A stretch of 64,000 nt of DNA from assembly GCA_016710115.1 (NCBI GenBank), contig JADJLN010000008.1, positions 62,001-126,000 of the forward strand, written 5' to 3'. Every line of letters starts with the position of its first letter. The stretch's first letter is position 1. Under the pieces are notes generated by a model that worked only from the letters and a program-made list of their open reading frames with translations, did no database searches and was not told where the DNA came from. Shown one piece after another: positions 11,201-18,986 of the stretch. Source of the stretch: Saprospiraceae bacterium. Its GTDB lineage: Bacteria; Bacteroidota; Bacteroidia; Chitinophagales; Saprospiraceae. The translations under genes were made by a program, and so were the position numbers.

Positions 11201-13240
11201 TGTCAAAGTATAACTGCCACTGACAGATACGGTCGTGTCCTTCATGTTGGTATAGAAATTTCCTGAAGGATCCGTCCATGTATATACCGGATTTGGGATA
11301 TTGGAACCGCCGGTTATTGTCGGATTGGGCAGATTGCAGGTCAGAGTATCAGAGGATGCTGTTGGCAATGGTGCAACTTGATCGATGGTGACAACCGTGT
11401 CCTTTGTTGATGTACATCCGTTCGTCGGATCGAGTACAGTCAAAGTATAGGTACCCGGACCAGGTGCAGGTACCGTAGGTGTAGTGCCTAGCACATTCCC
11501 GGAGGCATCTGCCCATGAATAAGACACACCATTGGTGCTAGAACTACCGACAAGGTTGACATTTGGATTGGCACATGTGATCAGGCCACCTTGTACATTG
11601 ATATTGGGTCCGGTATTATTTGCAGTCAGAGCGACCGTCATTGTTGAAGAGCATCCGGTCGGGTCGGTGACTACGAATGTGTAGTTTCCGGGAGTAGTCG
11701 ACGTGGTAGCTGGCATATTGGAAATGACATTTCCTGATGGATCCAGCCATTGGTAATTAACAGAAGGTGTATTCGAGCTACCTGTCAGATTGCCAAGAGG
11801 ATCTGTACAGGTGATTACATCTCCAGTTGCCTGGATATTGGGTACGTCCACTATACCTACGTTGATACAGGCCGAATCCTTACAACTGTTCGATCCATCC
11901 GGCGCAATGATCTCAATGGTGAGGCAGTATTTCCCTGTATCCTGGACGACCATAGTCGGTTCATCAGAGGGGTCCCCTAAAACTCCACCGTCAAACGCTT
12001 CCCAGGTATAGATGGCCTGAAAATTGGGAGGGTCAACCAGAGAATTGAATCCGTCGAGTTCAACCTGGTTGATATCACATCCAAGCTTTTGTGGAGGAAA
12101 AATATACACATCCGCTGTCATGACAACAATATCAAACAGGATCGTACTGTCACAATAGGGATATTGTGACTTCGTGATCGTCCATTCATTACTTCCCTGT
12201 TCATTGAACCCCCACTGGTTGCCACCCACTGTGACGACATCTTCCTCGCACAGGTAGAATGGGTCCAACTGCTCGGTGACATGCGGATCACCCAGGACTG
12301 TCAGTTCTACAATGGAATCGCAACCCTGTGGTGTTGTGAGCATGACATCGTACACACCGGGAACATATTGGTCGCCCGCATAGGTATAATCATCATCCTC
12401 GCAAATCAATACAGGGTCGGGGTTTTCGGGAGTTACATCATAGACATTAATCGTTATACAGGTAGGGGAGGGGTTTTCCACTTCAGCGACACATTGATTC
12501 GATGCATCCACGCACAGTTCGTACGTACCGGCTGAGGTCCATTCAATATCGAGAAATTGTTCAGGACCTTCCTGTATTGACTGCCCATCCAGATACCAGT
12601 AAAATTCAATCGCTCCTTCAGGTGGGATGATGGTATAGCTTCCTGTTGCCCCGGTACAAATCGTCGTAGGGCCTTGTAATGGATCCGGCCCCCAATCGGC
12701 AATAGCTGGTGCACCGCAGGACCCGGCAATAGAAATGGAAATATCGCAATATGCTCCTGCGCAGCCATCGATCATGAAATAGTAGATCTGTCCGATTTGT
12801 AAACCATTGGCATTCAATGTGATCGGATTGTTCATCGGGCAGTTTCCACTACATGCGATATATTGATCAGGTGTTTCAAAGGAGTTGGTGCACAAGCCGT
12901 TTCCACCATAACCATAGATCGCAGCCTGGATACCGTCACTACCACCCTGTGGTGTACAATTGCTGGGAATGATCGTCACCTCCAACGCCGTACATCCCGC
13001 GTAGAAGGCAAACCAGATTGGATTGTTTGGAACTCCACCGTTACCATTATTACAGAGTGGTGTAGGCCCGTTGCCTGTCTGGTTATTGAGCATGGAGGTG
13101 CAATACCCGTTGATATCATCAAAGTTGCAGATGATTGGCGCGGATTCGCAATCTGGCGTGGAAGGTGGTATATCGCACTGAGCAACAAGCGCAGTACCTC
13201 CAAGAAATACAAAAATAAGTGTAGTAAGAATTCTGAACAT
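8216..13240 (-). CDS. Giant T9SS-secreted repeat adhesin with SprB-like repeat and gliding-type C-terminal domain
   Basis: About 1674 residues with no frame break. I choose the ATG at 13240, because it starts directly with a signal peptide (MFRILTTLIFVFLGGTALVAQ). An upstream ATG at 13270 would add 10 residues. The N-terminal region (about residues 20-170) is Cys-rich with PNNPIWFAFYAGC. Two PKD/Ig-like segments follow. Then come 12 tandem modules of about 79 residues, each with the pattern 'GGxITCxxPxVxLxxSSxTPGVxYxWTxPSGN...GTYTLTVTNPxNGCT'. An SprB-repeat-like module (RCFGFKDGFISVTGVTGGTPDY) and the sorting domain (YIPNVFSPNGEQ...FNRWGERVF...KGDVTLMR) end the protein. Paired Cys per module suggest disulfide-stabilised beta domains. 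Inferred role: cell-surface filament or adhesin exported by T9SS, linked to attachment or gliding. Confidence 0.93.
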   Translation of the reverse strand: MFRILTTLIFVFLGGTALVAQCDIPPSTPDCESAPIICNFDDINGYCTSMLNNQTGNGPTPLCNNGNGGVPNNPIWFAFYAGCTALEVTIIPSNCTPQGGSDGIQAAIYGYGGNGLCTNSFETPDQYIACSGNCPMNNPITLNANGLQIGQIYYFMIDGCAGAYCDISISIAGSCGAPAIADWGPDPLQGPTTICTGATGSYTIIPPEGAIEFYWYLDGQSIQEGPEQFLDIEWTSAGTYELCVDASNQCVAEVENPSPTCITINVYDVTPENPDPVLICEDDDYTYAGDQYVPGVYDVMLTTPQGCDSIVELTVLGDPHVTEQLDPFYLCEEDVVTVGGNQWGFNEQGSNEWTITKSQYPYCDSTILFDIVVMTADVYIFPPQKLGCDINQVELDGFNSLVDPPNFQAIYTWEAFDGGVLGDPSDEPTMVVQDTGKYCLTIEIIAPDGSNSCKDSACINVGIVDVPNIQATGDVITCTDPLGNLTGSSNTPSVNYQWLDPSGNVISNMPATTSTTPGNYTFVVTDPTGCSSTMTVALTANNTGPNINVQGGLITCANPNVNLVGSSSTNGVSYSWADASGNVLGTTPTVPAPGPGTYTLTVLDPTNGCTSTKDTVVTIDQVAPLPTASSDTLTCNLPNPTITGGSNIPNPVYTWTDPSGNFYTNMKDTTVSVSGSYTLTVFNPVNGCSNDTTIIVPEDTGLPSASAMGDTLTCIITTTTMVGQSGTPGATFSWTDPSGNPAGNTASINVTVPGIYTLTVTGLNGCTQTTTAEAILDAQIPSINVVQTDDTITCKVPSITLTGSSNLPVTYAWTNAANQPLGSNSALPVNTQGQYTLVVLAANGCTNTQTVPIGEDIGLPVIDFVEGGEIDCLTGVDTLTAISSTPGVNYQWFNDGGVPTAPGPNPIVNEPGVYTLILTGYNGCIDSANATVTLSVDAPQNPDATDDGPITCSKTSVNLVASTTTPGVSYFWNGPSGTNNTPSYSTTLPGTYNVTITNPLNGCTVKQSTQVAIDTITPVVLPTGDQITCNKPAVDISVSSNPTAVNYVWTDPSGNPTGSNSPNLNVSISGTYQVQVTNPVNGCVKVIPVVVTENTTQPDLAPLTGGPITCTNPTATIQSTSMTAVNYLWTGPDINGTNVNTEDPVISLPGAYAVTITNPINGCTNTQSITIVEDKVDPVVNVSGGIIDCTQPSRTLTASTTPTTNITTQWMLNGNVIPGSGPSITASQPGIYTLTVTNTVNGCVGLDTALVVLDDQVPNISVSGGTLTCLDPQVDIIGLSTTPGVTYSWTGPGLTSNNPTETVTNVGSYILTVTAPNGCTNTATAIVDEDRDLPTAVAATSNIIDCTNETTTLSSTGSSTGTSFSYSWRDPGGNFLSSANTVPNVSIIGTYTLTVVNTVNGCSASANVDVEDNQNLPTGINVLVSDPRCFGFKDGFISVTGVTGGTPDYLYSLNGGPFTPNPQFSGLGDGAYTITIQDAAGCLYTAPAYDLTEPEKLEVELGEDFILQWGRDTFLYALITPPTAVIESINWTPTGIDTTFNSNEILIKPFNQTLYSVTVLDSAGCRAEDKVLVLVEKRRPIYIPNVFSPNGEQNTRFFIQSGAGVEEIEKMEIFNRWGERVFVNAGFLPNDPSEGWDGNIRDRPANPEVFVYYAKIRFNDGITILYKGDVTLMR
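8990..11850 (-). repeat. Twelve tandem ~79-residue (~238 bp) modules inside the adhesin gene
   Basis: Reading the translated minus strand, the block ITC/LTC/IDC ... YxW ... PSGN ... GTYTLTV ... NGCT recurs 12 times in direct succession. The copies are diverged in DNA sequence, with no long identical stretches that I can see, so this looks like an old protein-level repeat array, not a recently expanded one. Confidence 0.85.
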
Positions 13241-13525
13241 CCCGGATAATTTACAATTCACGTAGGTCATAGATTCAAGACTTGGCAGGCGTCAGCCTGT
13301 TATATACGGGGTAGAGCGAAATCAGTTCTGATCCGCTGCCTGTGCCAAATGCAATTTATAATTTCAAAAGCAGCAACTCACCATTGAATATTATCCGGCT
13401 TCCTCATTTGAGTTCAATTGGCCGAATGATTGCAAATGGCTTACAAGATATCAAAGTTTTCATTGGGGTGCAAATTGATACATAGGTTTTTAGCCTATAC
13501 ATTGATCCCTCAGAATGAGCTGTAT

Positions 13526-13561
13526 TGGCCGCATACATTCGTCACGGATAGAATGCGGCCA
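13526..13561 (-). terminator. Hairpin downstream of yajC
   Basis: A 9-bp GC-rich stem (TGGCCGCAT at 13526-13534 with ATGCGGCCA at 13553-13561) lies about 40 bases past the yajC stop on the minus strand. There is no T-run on the exit side, so it may be a weak or Rho-assisted terminator. The rest of 13271-13600, a ~330-base gap between yajC and the adhesin start, holds no gene that I can see. The adhesin promoter is probably there, but I find no exact TAnnTTTG box. Confidence 0.5.
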
Positions 13562-13600
13562 GTCAGGAAAACCGTCTTTTCTGTGGCAGGGGGCACCAGG

Positions 13601-13882
13601 TTAACTGTTGCCCTGAACCGCAGCAGACAGGTCTTTGGAAACTGAGCTCTTGGTTACCCGGATAAAGGTTTTTTGATCCACTTCGAGTGTGACGATCTGA
13701 TCTTCTATTTTGACAATGCGGCCGAACATGCCAGATGCAGTGACAACTTCCTGACCTTTTTCCAGCTGATCGACAAAAGCCTGTTGTTCCCGCTGCCGTT
13801 TGGCCTGTGGGCGAATAAAGAAAAAGTACATGACGCCCACCAGCAGGATCAGGGGGCCAAATTGCACGAGGAAATTATTCAT
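13601..13882 (-). CDS. yajC: Preprotein translocase accessory subunit YajC
   Basis: 93 residues, typical of the family. A single N-terminal membrane segment (about residues 6-24, FGPLILLVGVMYFFFIRP) is followed by the family signature RPQAKRQREQQ and a small cytoplasmic beta domain (LEKGQEVVTASGMFGRIVKIEDQ). YajC associates with SecDF-YidC at the inner membrane and assists Sec translocation. It starts 9 bases after the DUF1573 gene ends on the same strand, so the two are probably co-transcribed, an arrangement often seen in Bacteroidota. It could matter here as support for the many Sec-then-T9SS exported proteins, which is inference. Confidence 0.96.
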   Translation of the reverse strand: MNNFLVQFGPLILLVGVMYFFFIRPQAKRQREQQAFVDQLEKGQEVVTASGMFGRIVKIEDQIVTLEVDQKTFIRVTKSSVSKDLSAAVQGNS

Positions 13883-13891
13883 ATTGAGTTG

Positions 13892-14376
13892 TTATTTAGA
13901 GTTTGGGGTGACTTCCCCGCGAAGAATAACTTGTGTTTCTGTGGGAAAGGTATTGGCAGTCACAGTTACTGTTTTAGACTGCGTTCCCGTTTTCCCGGAA
14001 GTGTTGAAGGTAACACCCAATACACCTCGTTCACCGGTGGAATGGGCTCTTTGGGAATTTCGGGTACAGTACATCCACAAGAGGATTTGGCATCAAACAG
14101 AATCAGTGCGACTGGGCCAGTATTGGTAAAGGAAAAATTCGTTGTGACAATATCTCCTTCATTCACTGTCCCGAAAAAGTAGACAACCGTATCAAATTCA
14201 ATTTTTGCCACCTTGCTCGCATCCACATTGCCATGTTCGTCAACTGGAATGTTGACCATAGAGGATGGTGAATTGGGATCCGGGTCAGCTTCCAGCTTTC
14301 GTTCTGTCGCTTTTTCCGCCTGACAAGCGAAAAGGACACCGATGAGCACCATCAAAATGAAACTGTTCCTGTTCAT
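13892..14376 (-). CDS. DUF1573-domain lipoprotein (one frameshift)
   Basis: The start at 14376 gives a lipoprotein signal (MNRNSFILMVLIGVLFAC) with the lipobox Cys at residue 18. A DUF1573 domain follows: FDTVVYFFGTVNEGD...FSFTNTGPVALILFDAKSSCGCTVPE and, in another frame, GERGVLGVTFNTSGKTG...VILRGEVTPN. One missing G near 14037 (CCGGTG for CCGGGTG) joins the two halves into a ~161-residue protein. DUF1573 is an Ig-like fold common in Bacteroidota secreted and lipid-anchored proteins, and its function is not established. It sits directly upstream of yajC. Confidence 0.88.
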
Positions 14377-14381
14377 GTTGG

Positions 14382-14389
14382 CAAAAATA
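14382..14389 (-). promoter_or_regulatory. Bacteroidota-type -7 box for DUF1573-yajC
   Basis: The minus strand reads TATTTTTG, a match to TAnnTTTG, 6 bases before the ATG at 14376. I see no clear -33 TTG at the usual distance, so confidence is moderate. Confidence 0.45.
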
Positions 14390-14435
14390 GCATAAACTTG
14401 CTCAGAACAGATGCCTCCTGACCGGATAATCACAT

Positions 14436-14975
14436 ATGGCAAAACCGAAATATGAATATCGCAAATTGATCCTTTGGGGGATGATGGGGGCCGGAAAAAC
14501 GACTGCGGCGCGATTTCTCTCCTCCAAGTTGGGTATCGCCATGATTGATCTGGATGAATACCTTTCTGAACGAAGCGGCCATACCATTCAGGGGCTTTTT
14601 TCCCATTTGGGAGAAGCCGGCTTTCGGGATAGGGAACATCTGGCTTTCAGGGATGTCCTTGCTCAACCGCGTCCACTCATCCTGGCCCCAGGCGGTGGTA
14701 CACCCTGTTTTGAGCGAAACAATCAATTGATTCGTCACCATGACATGACTATTTACCTGCGTTGTCGCATCGAAACTCTTGTAAATCGGTTGAAGAATGA
14801 ACTGAATTCGAGACCACTCCTGGCAAGTCATTCCGAGGACCTCCACCAGAAAATCTCCCAATTGCTCTCTGAACGGACCTGCTGGTACGAACAAGCCCGG
14901 TTTATTGTCGATGCGGATGATCCGGATGCAGATGATCGGTTGCTTTCTCTGGCAACTGCATTTTTTACCACCTGA
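14436..14975 (+). CDS. aroK: Shikimate kinase
   Basis: 179 residues. It phosphorylates shikimate at the 3-hydroxyl with ATP in the chorismate pathway. The P-loop GMMGAGKTT is at residues 15-23, the DLDEYL shikimate/Mg site is near residue 38, the RDREHLAFRDV segment follows, and LAPGGGTPC is the GGG substrate motif. The RPLL lid arginine is near residue 125. Length fits the family. The gene is divergent from the DUF1573 gene, with the two starts 60 bases apart. The second residue block (KYEYRKLIL) leads straight into the first beta strand, supporting this start. Confidence 0.94.
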   Translation: MAKPKYEYRKLILWGMMGAGKTTAARFLSSKLGIAMIDLDEYLSERSGHTIQGLFSHLGEAGFRDREHLAFRDVLAQPRPLILAPGGGTPCFERNNQLIRHHDMTIYLRCRIETLVNRLKNELNSRPLLASHSEDLHQKISQLLSERTCWYEQARFIVDADDPDADDRLLSLATAFFTT

Positions 14976-15164
14976 ACTTGTCACAAACCAATCGATTTCT
15001 TGAATCGAGTTCATGTCACGGTGATCTATCCGGACTTAAATTAAAACAGGCTATATAACGGGTAAGGCTCTAATTCTGCCAAAAGGTTTTGGTTTATCAT
15101 GTCACAAAATCTGATTTTATGGATTGATTTGGAATAGAGATTCCTGCTACTTGCTGAAGATCCC

Positions 15165-15782
15165 GTGAGCAACGACATTGCCAACTCCAAAAACCGAGAT
15201 TATGCAGTCGTTTGTTCTCCTATTGGAATGCCCGACAAGGGACCATCTCCTCGAAAGTATTCATGTCGCAGATCTATTCCTTCGCATGCGGACGCCGAAG
15301 CGACGGGAGCGTGTGCGGATCATCCTTCTTGATCCTCCGGGTCCGATTTTCAATTTGCTGGAAGAGATTCGGGGAACGGGGATGGAACAGCATTTCCAGA
15401 TCGTCCATCGTGAGGATACACTCTTGTACCAACACATCCGATCCCGGGTGGATGTGTGGCTGACCGGTGGTCGGATCAGCAAATCTGGCTGATGAGTGAA
15501 ATTTGCCAGCGAGGAAAGATACTGATCAATTACCGGGGGAAACTGGCAAGCCGCGACATTCAGGCCAGTTGGTATTTTTCAATCCAGGATGGCCATCCCC
15601 AGGACCGAATAGCGGATCTGACCAGTCTGTTGAACAAGTTGTATGAAGATCCTGAAGCCGTGCGTTGGCTTCGCCGGTATGCGCAACAGCATTACAATCA
15701 GTATTGCAACACACTGACAACTGAAAATCTGATCCAGTCCATGGATCGCCGACCTGTCCACCCCGAACGGATCTCTGCCTGA
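15165..15782 (+). CDS. C-terminal half of a GT-B glycosyltransferase (truncated, about two frameshifts)
   Basis: Three frame-shifted pieces assemble into one GT4/GT1-like C-terminal Rossmann domain: RDYAVVCSPIGMPDK (frame 3, about 15190-15240), then HLLESIHVADLFLRM...RVRIILLDPPGPIFNLLEEI...VDVWLTGG (frame 1), then DQQIWLMSEICQRGKILINYRG...LLNKLYEDPEAVRWLRRYAQQHY (frame 3). This order (glycogen-phosphorylase-like beta strand, 'IILLDPPGP', the 'DVWL' strand, the terminal helix after a 'YEDPEAVRWL' stretch) matches the nucleotide-sugar-binding half of GT-B enzymes. No N-terminal acceptor-binding half fits in the 190 bases upstream, so this is either a stand-alone fragment or a pseudogene. The start is uncertain, with GTG at 15165 or ATG at 15202 possible. 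Confidence 0.5.
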
Positions 15783-15840
15783 CCCAGAAATTCCCCTTTC
15801 CCTGTAACTTTCCTCACAGATCCGTTTGGGGGGCAAGACC

Positions 15841-15848
15841 TATCTTTG
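15841..15848 (+). promoter_or_regulatory. -7 box of the trxB promoter
   Basis: TATCTTTG matches TAnnTTTG and lies 19 bases before the trxB ATG. A TTTG at 15825-15828 is closer than the usual -33 spacing, so only the -7 element is claimed. Confidence 0.55.
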
Positions 15849-15867
15849 CTTCCTCAATGAATAGAAC

Positions 15868-16807
15868 ATGGCAGAACAGGTTTTGAAAACAGTGATCATT
15901 GGCTCCGGACCGGCAGGTTATACAGCGGCTATTTATGCCGCTCGAGCCGGTTTGCAACCCGTATTGTATACCGGTGCAGAGCCGGGTGGCCAATTGATGA
16001 TCACCACGGATGTGGACAACTATCCCGGATTCCCTGGAGGAATCATGGGGCCTGAAATGATGGAAGAGTTTCGCAAACAGGCGGAACGCTTTGGTACGGA
16101 AGTCCGTTATGAAATGATCAGCCGCGTTGACTTTACCGGTCCTGTTCACAAGATTTACACGGAATCTGGAACAGAAATCCAGGCCCATACCGTCATTATA
16201 TCAACGGGAGCCAGTGCCAAATGGTTAGGCCTTGACAGTGAAAAGCGGCTTGCTAACAAAGGTGTTTCAGCCTGTGCTGTATGTGATGGATTTTTTTACC
16301 GCGGTATGGAGGTGGCGGTAGTCGGTGCAGGTGATACTGCAGCGGAGGAAGCCAGTTACCTGGCAAAACTGTGTCCGAAGGTGCATCTGCTGGTGCGACG
16401 GGATGAAATGCGAGCCAGTAAGATCATGCAGGAACGGGTGCTCAAGATGAGCAATATTGAGGTGCATTGGAATACGGAAACAGTCGAAATCCTGGGTGAT
16501 GAAAGTGTTGACGGGGTCAGGGTCCGAAACAGGGAATCCGGAGACGAAAAGGTGCTCCCTGTCAAGGGATTTTTTGTTGCTATAGGGCACAAGCCAAATA
16601 CAGATATGTTCAAGAATTGGCTGGACATGGACGAAACAGGCTACGGTTCCTCAACCCGGTACGTCCAAAACGCGAATTCCCGGGGTGTTTGTCAGTGGCG
16701 ATGCGCAGGATAAAGTATATCGTCAGGCGGTCACAGCAGCTGGTAGCGGATGTATGGCTGCACTTGATGCAGAACGCTATCTCGTCAGTGAAGGCATTGC
16801 TGATTAA
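15868..16807 (+). CDS. trxB: Thioredoxin-disulfide reductase (one frameshift)
   Basis: An FAD/NADPH flavoenzyme that reduces thioredoxin in the cytoplasm. The FAD motif GSGPAGYTAAIYAARAG is at residues 12-28. The redox pair CAVC is at 136-139. The NADPH motif VVGAGDTAAEEASYLAK follows, then VAIGHKPNT. The first frame ends early at 16713. Shifting near 16650 restores the canonical ending TSKTRIPGVFVSGDAQDK and AVTAAGSGCMAALDAERYL with a stop at 16805-16807, giving about 312 residues, the usual length. It converges on dnaG, with 11 bases between the stops. Confidence 0.93.
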
Positions 16808-16818
16808 TCCAGGACCGG

Positions 16819-18768
16819 TTATTTCAGAATGACCGTGTTCAAATCCTGATCTGCGACCGCATTTCGCAAGGTTTGCAACTCCTGCTGGAATTTGAGGTAA
16901 TGCAGGTATTGTTGTTCATCTGCAGCCTCATAGGCTTCTTTAATGCGTTGGGCATTCATTTCACAGAGTTGATCGAGCTTGTGCAGTTGAAACCGCTGGA
17001 GTGCCATCTGTGCATCCCGTGCAAAATTGTCCTCAGGCATCCGTTGCGTATGGAGAACAATGTGATATCGGTCTTCCCAGTTTTCGCTGTAATGATAATC
17101 AGGACTGTGAAACTGGATGGCGAGATGCTGGATCTCCTCCTCTTCATGTTTCAGAAAGTGATCGGATGTGACAGGCAACTGTCGTTCGATCAGGTCCAAA
17201 CACTCCAACATGATGGTTTGCAACAGGGGTGATTTGAATTCCTGTATCACTTCCCTGTCCAGTTCATTCAAAATGTATTGAGCTACCGGTAGTTGTTCCT
17301 CACCGACCTGGATGATTTTATGACCTCCAGTCAACAGAATCCGGACAATGTCCAGTTCCTGGGGTGGATGGACAGATTTTTTCCTGTCCTGAATTGGAAG
17401 TGGAGGCCCGGAACTATTCTGACTGGTTGCGTCTTGTCGTTCAACCCGTTCTTTATCCCGACGGTCCTTCTGAATATCCGTGGCAACAACTTTATTGATC
17501 TCGGCAATGAGTAAAGGCTCTTCGACCTGAAGTACCTGGGCACAGATCTTGGTATATTCTCCTCGTTTGATGGGATCAGGAACCCGTGCGATGGACTGGA
17601 CTACTTCTTTAATGACCTTTGTCCGGGCAACAGGATCATTCTTGGATTGGGCCAGCAGTTGGGATGTCTTGAAAAGAATAAAATCCTTTCTTTCCGTTTC
17701 CAGAAAGTGTAAAAACTGCTCCGGTCCCAGGGCACTGAGATAAGAGTCGGGATCGTGGCCATCAGGCAGGACGACAACCCGGACATTCATATCCTGTTCC
17801 AGTACCAGGTCAAGACCCCTCATGGCTGCATTCAAACCTGCAGCATCCCCGTCAAAGAGGATGGTCATGTTGGGCGTAAACCGCTTGATCAGTCGGATTT
17901 GTTCCGGTGTAAGGGCAGTCCCCGATGAAGCAACGACATTTTCAATGCCGGATTGTACCAGGGAAAGCACATCAGTGTATCCTTCAACGAGATAACAATT
18001 GTCCTCTTTTCGGATGGCCTGGCGTGCGAAATACAAGCCGTATAACACATTGGATTTGTGGTAGATGGGCGTTTCCGGCGAATTGATGTACTTGGGACCT
18101 TTGGCTGTCTTCCCCAGTATGCGACCGGCAAATGCGACCGGTTTTCCAGATAATCCGTGAATGGTGAACATGACTCGTTCCCGGAAAAAATCCCGATTAC
18201 CTGTTGTACACAGACCTGCCTGCTGCAGGATCTCCGCTCGAAAACCATCATGAACTGCCTGCACGGTGAGCCCACTTCCGCTGGTTGGGGCAAATCCGAG
18301 GTCGAACTTTTTCAGAATGGACTCCCGAAATCCACGTTCCTTAAAGTAGGAAAGGCCCAGGCCACGGCCTTCTTCAGAATCAAAAAGCTGCTTTGAAAAG
18401 TAGTCTCGAGCATATTGATTGACAACAAACAACTGATCCTTGAGCATTTCCTCAGGGTCATCCTTTCGTTGTTCCTCAGTCTCCTCGATCTCGATCTGGT
18501 ACTTTGCAGCCAGGAATTTTAACGTTTCGGGATAGGAAAACCCTTCATGTTCGCGCAGAAATTTGATCGCATCACCTCCCCGGCCGCAACCAAAACACTT
18601 GAAGAGGTTTTTTGCCGGAGATACAGTAAACGAAGGTGTCTTTTCGGTATGGAAAGGGCAGAGTCCGAGTAGATTGGCACCTCGTTTTCGGAGATTGACA
18701 AAATCGCCAACCACCTCTTCAATGCGGGCGGCATCCAGAATACGTTCGACAGAGCGTTGAGAAATCAC
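16819..18768 (-). CDS. dnaG: DNA primase
   Basis: 649 residues. It synthesises RNA primers for the replication fork and interacts with the DnaB helicase. The N-terminal CHC2 zinc finger has C37, H40, C58 and C61 (LCPFHTEKTPSF...FKCFGCGRGGD). The catalytic core contains YLVEGYTDVLSLVQSG and the TOPRIM metal motif ILFDGDAAGLNA. The C-terminal part (about 430-649) is the less conserved helicase-binding region, with long acidic helices. No frame break. The 188 bases upstream hold a near-match box TACCTTTA just before the ATG. Confidence 0.96.
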   Translation of the reverse strand: MISQRSVERILDAARIEEVVGDFVNLRKRGANLLGLCPFHTEKTPSFTVSPAKNLFKCFGCGRGGDAIKFLREHEGFSYPETLKFLAAKYQIEIEETEEQRKDDPEEMLKDQLFVVNQYARDYFSKQLFDSEEGRGLGLSYFKERGFRESILKKFDLGFAPTSGSGLTVQAVHDGFRAEILQQAGLCTTGNRDFFRERVMFTIHGLSGKPVAFAGRILGKTAKGPKYINSPETPIYHKSNVLYGLYFARQAIRKEDNCYLVEGYTDVLSLVQSGIENVVASSGTALTPEQIRLIKRFTPNMTILFDGDAAGLNAAMRGLDLVLEQDMNVRVVVLPDGHDPDSYLSALGPEQFLHFLETERKDFILFKTSQLLAQSKNDPVARTKVIKEVVQSIARVPDPIKRGEYTKICAQVLQVEEPLLIAEINKVVATDIQKDRRDKERVERQDATSQNSSGPPLPIQDRKKSVHPPQELDIVRILLTGGHKIIQVGEEQLPVAQYILNELDREVIQEFKSPLLQTIMLECLDLIERQLPVTSDHFLKHEEEEIQHLAIQFHSPDYHYSENWEDRYHIVLHTQRMPEDNFARDAQMALQRFQLHKLDQLCEMNAQRIKEAYEAADEQQYLHYLKFQQELQTLRNAVADQDLNTVILK

Positions 18769-18902
18769 CCGTTAAAGGTACGAGGAAAGGCATGGAAGAT
18801 TCAGCTGGAGTTCGATATACCAAATTGTTAATGTTTGAGTTTGGAAAACTATCTCAAAATATATCCTGTTGAATAATCAGCTTAGGGTGTTTTCATAGTG
18901 TG

Positions 18903-18938
18903 AAGGATGTCGATTAATTTGTCGGCATCCTTCTTTTT
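18903..18938 (+). terminator. Hairpin with U-tract upstream of the sensor gene
   Basis: A 10-bp stem (AAGGATGTCG at 18903-18912 with CGGCATCCTT at 18923-18932, including one G-T pair) is followed by CTTTTTTA. It has the form of an intrinsic terminator, yet there is no plus-strand gene just upstream. It lies 49 bases before the sensor ATG, so it could be an attenuator in that gene's leader, or a terminator for an unannotated short transcript. Confidence 0.45.
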
Positions 18939-18986
18939 TATGAAGTTGGCAAGGAATTGGCACCTCATTTTTCAAAGTGCCCATTC

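Noticed and set aside
8990..11850. CRISPR-like periodic repeats
   Set aside because: The period is ~238 bp, the copies are diverged, and the frame is open throughout and encodes protein modules.
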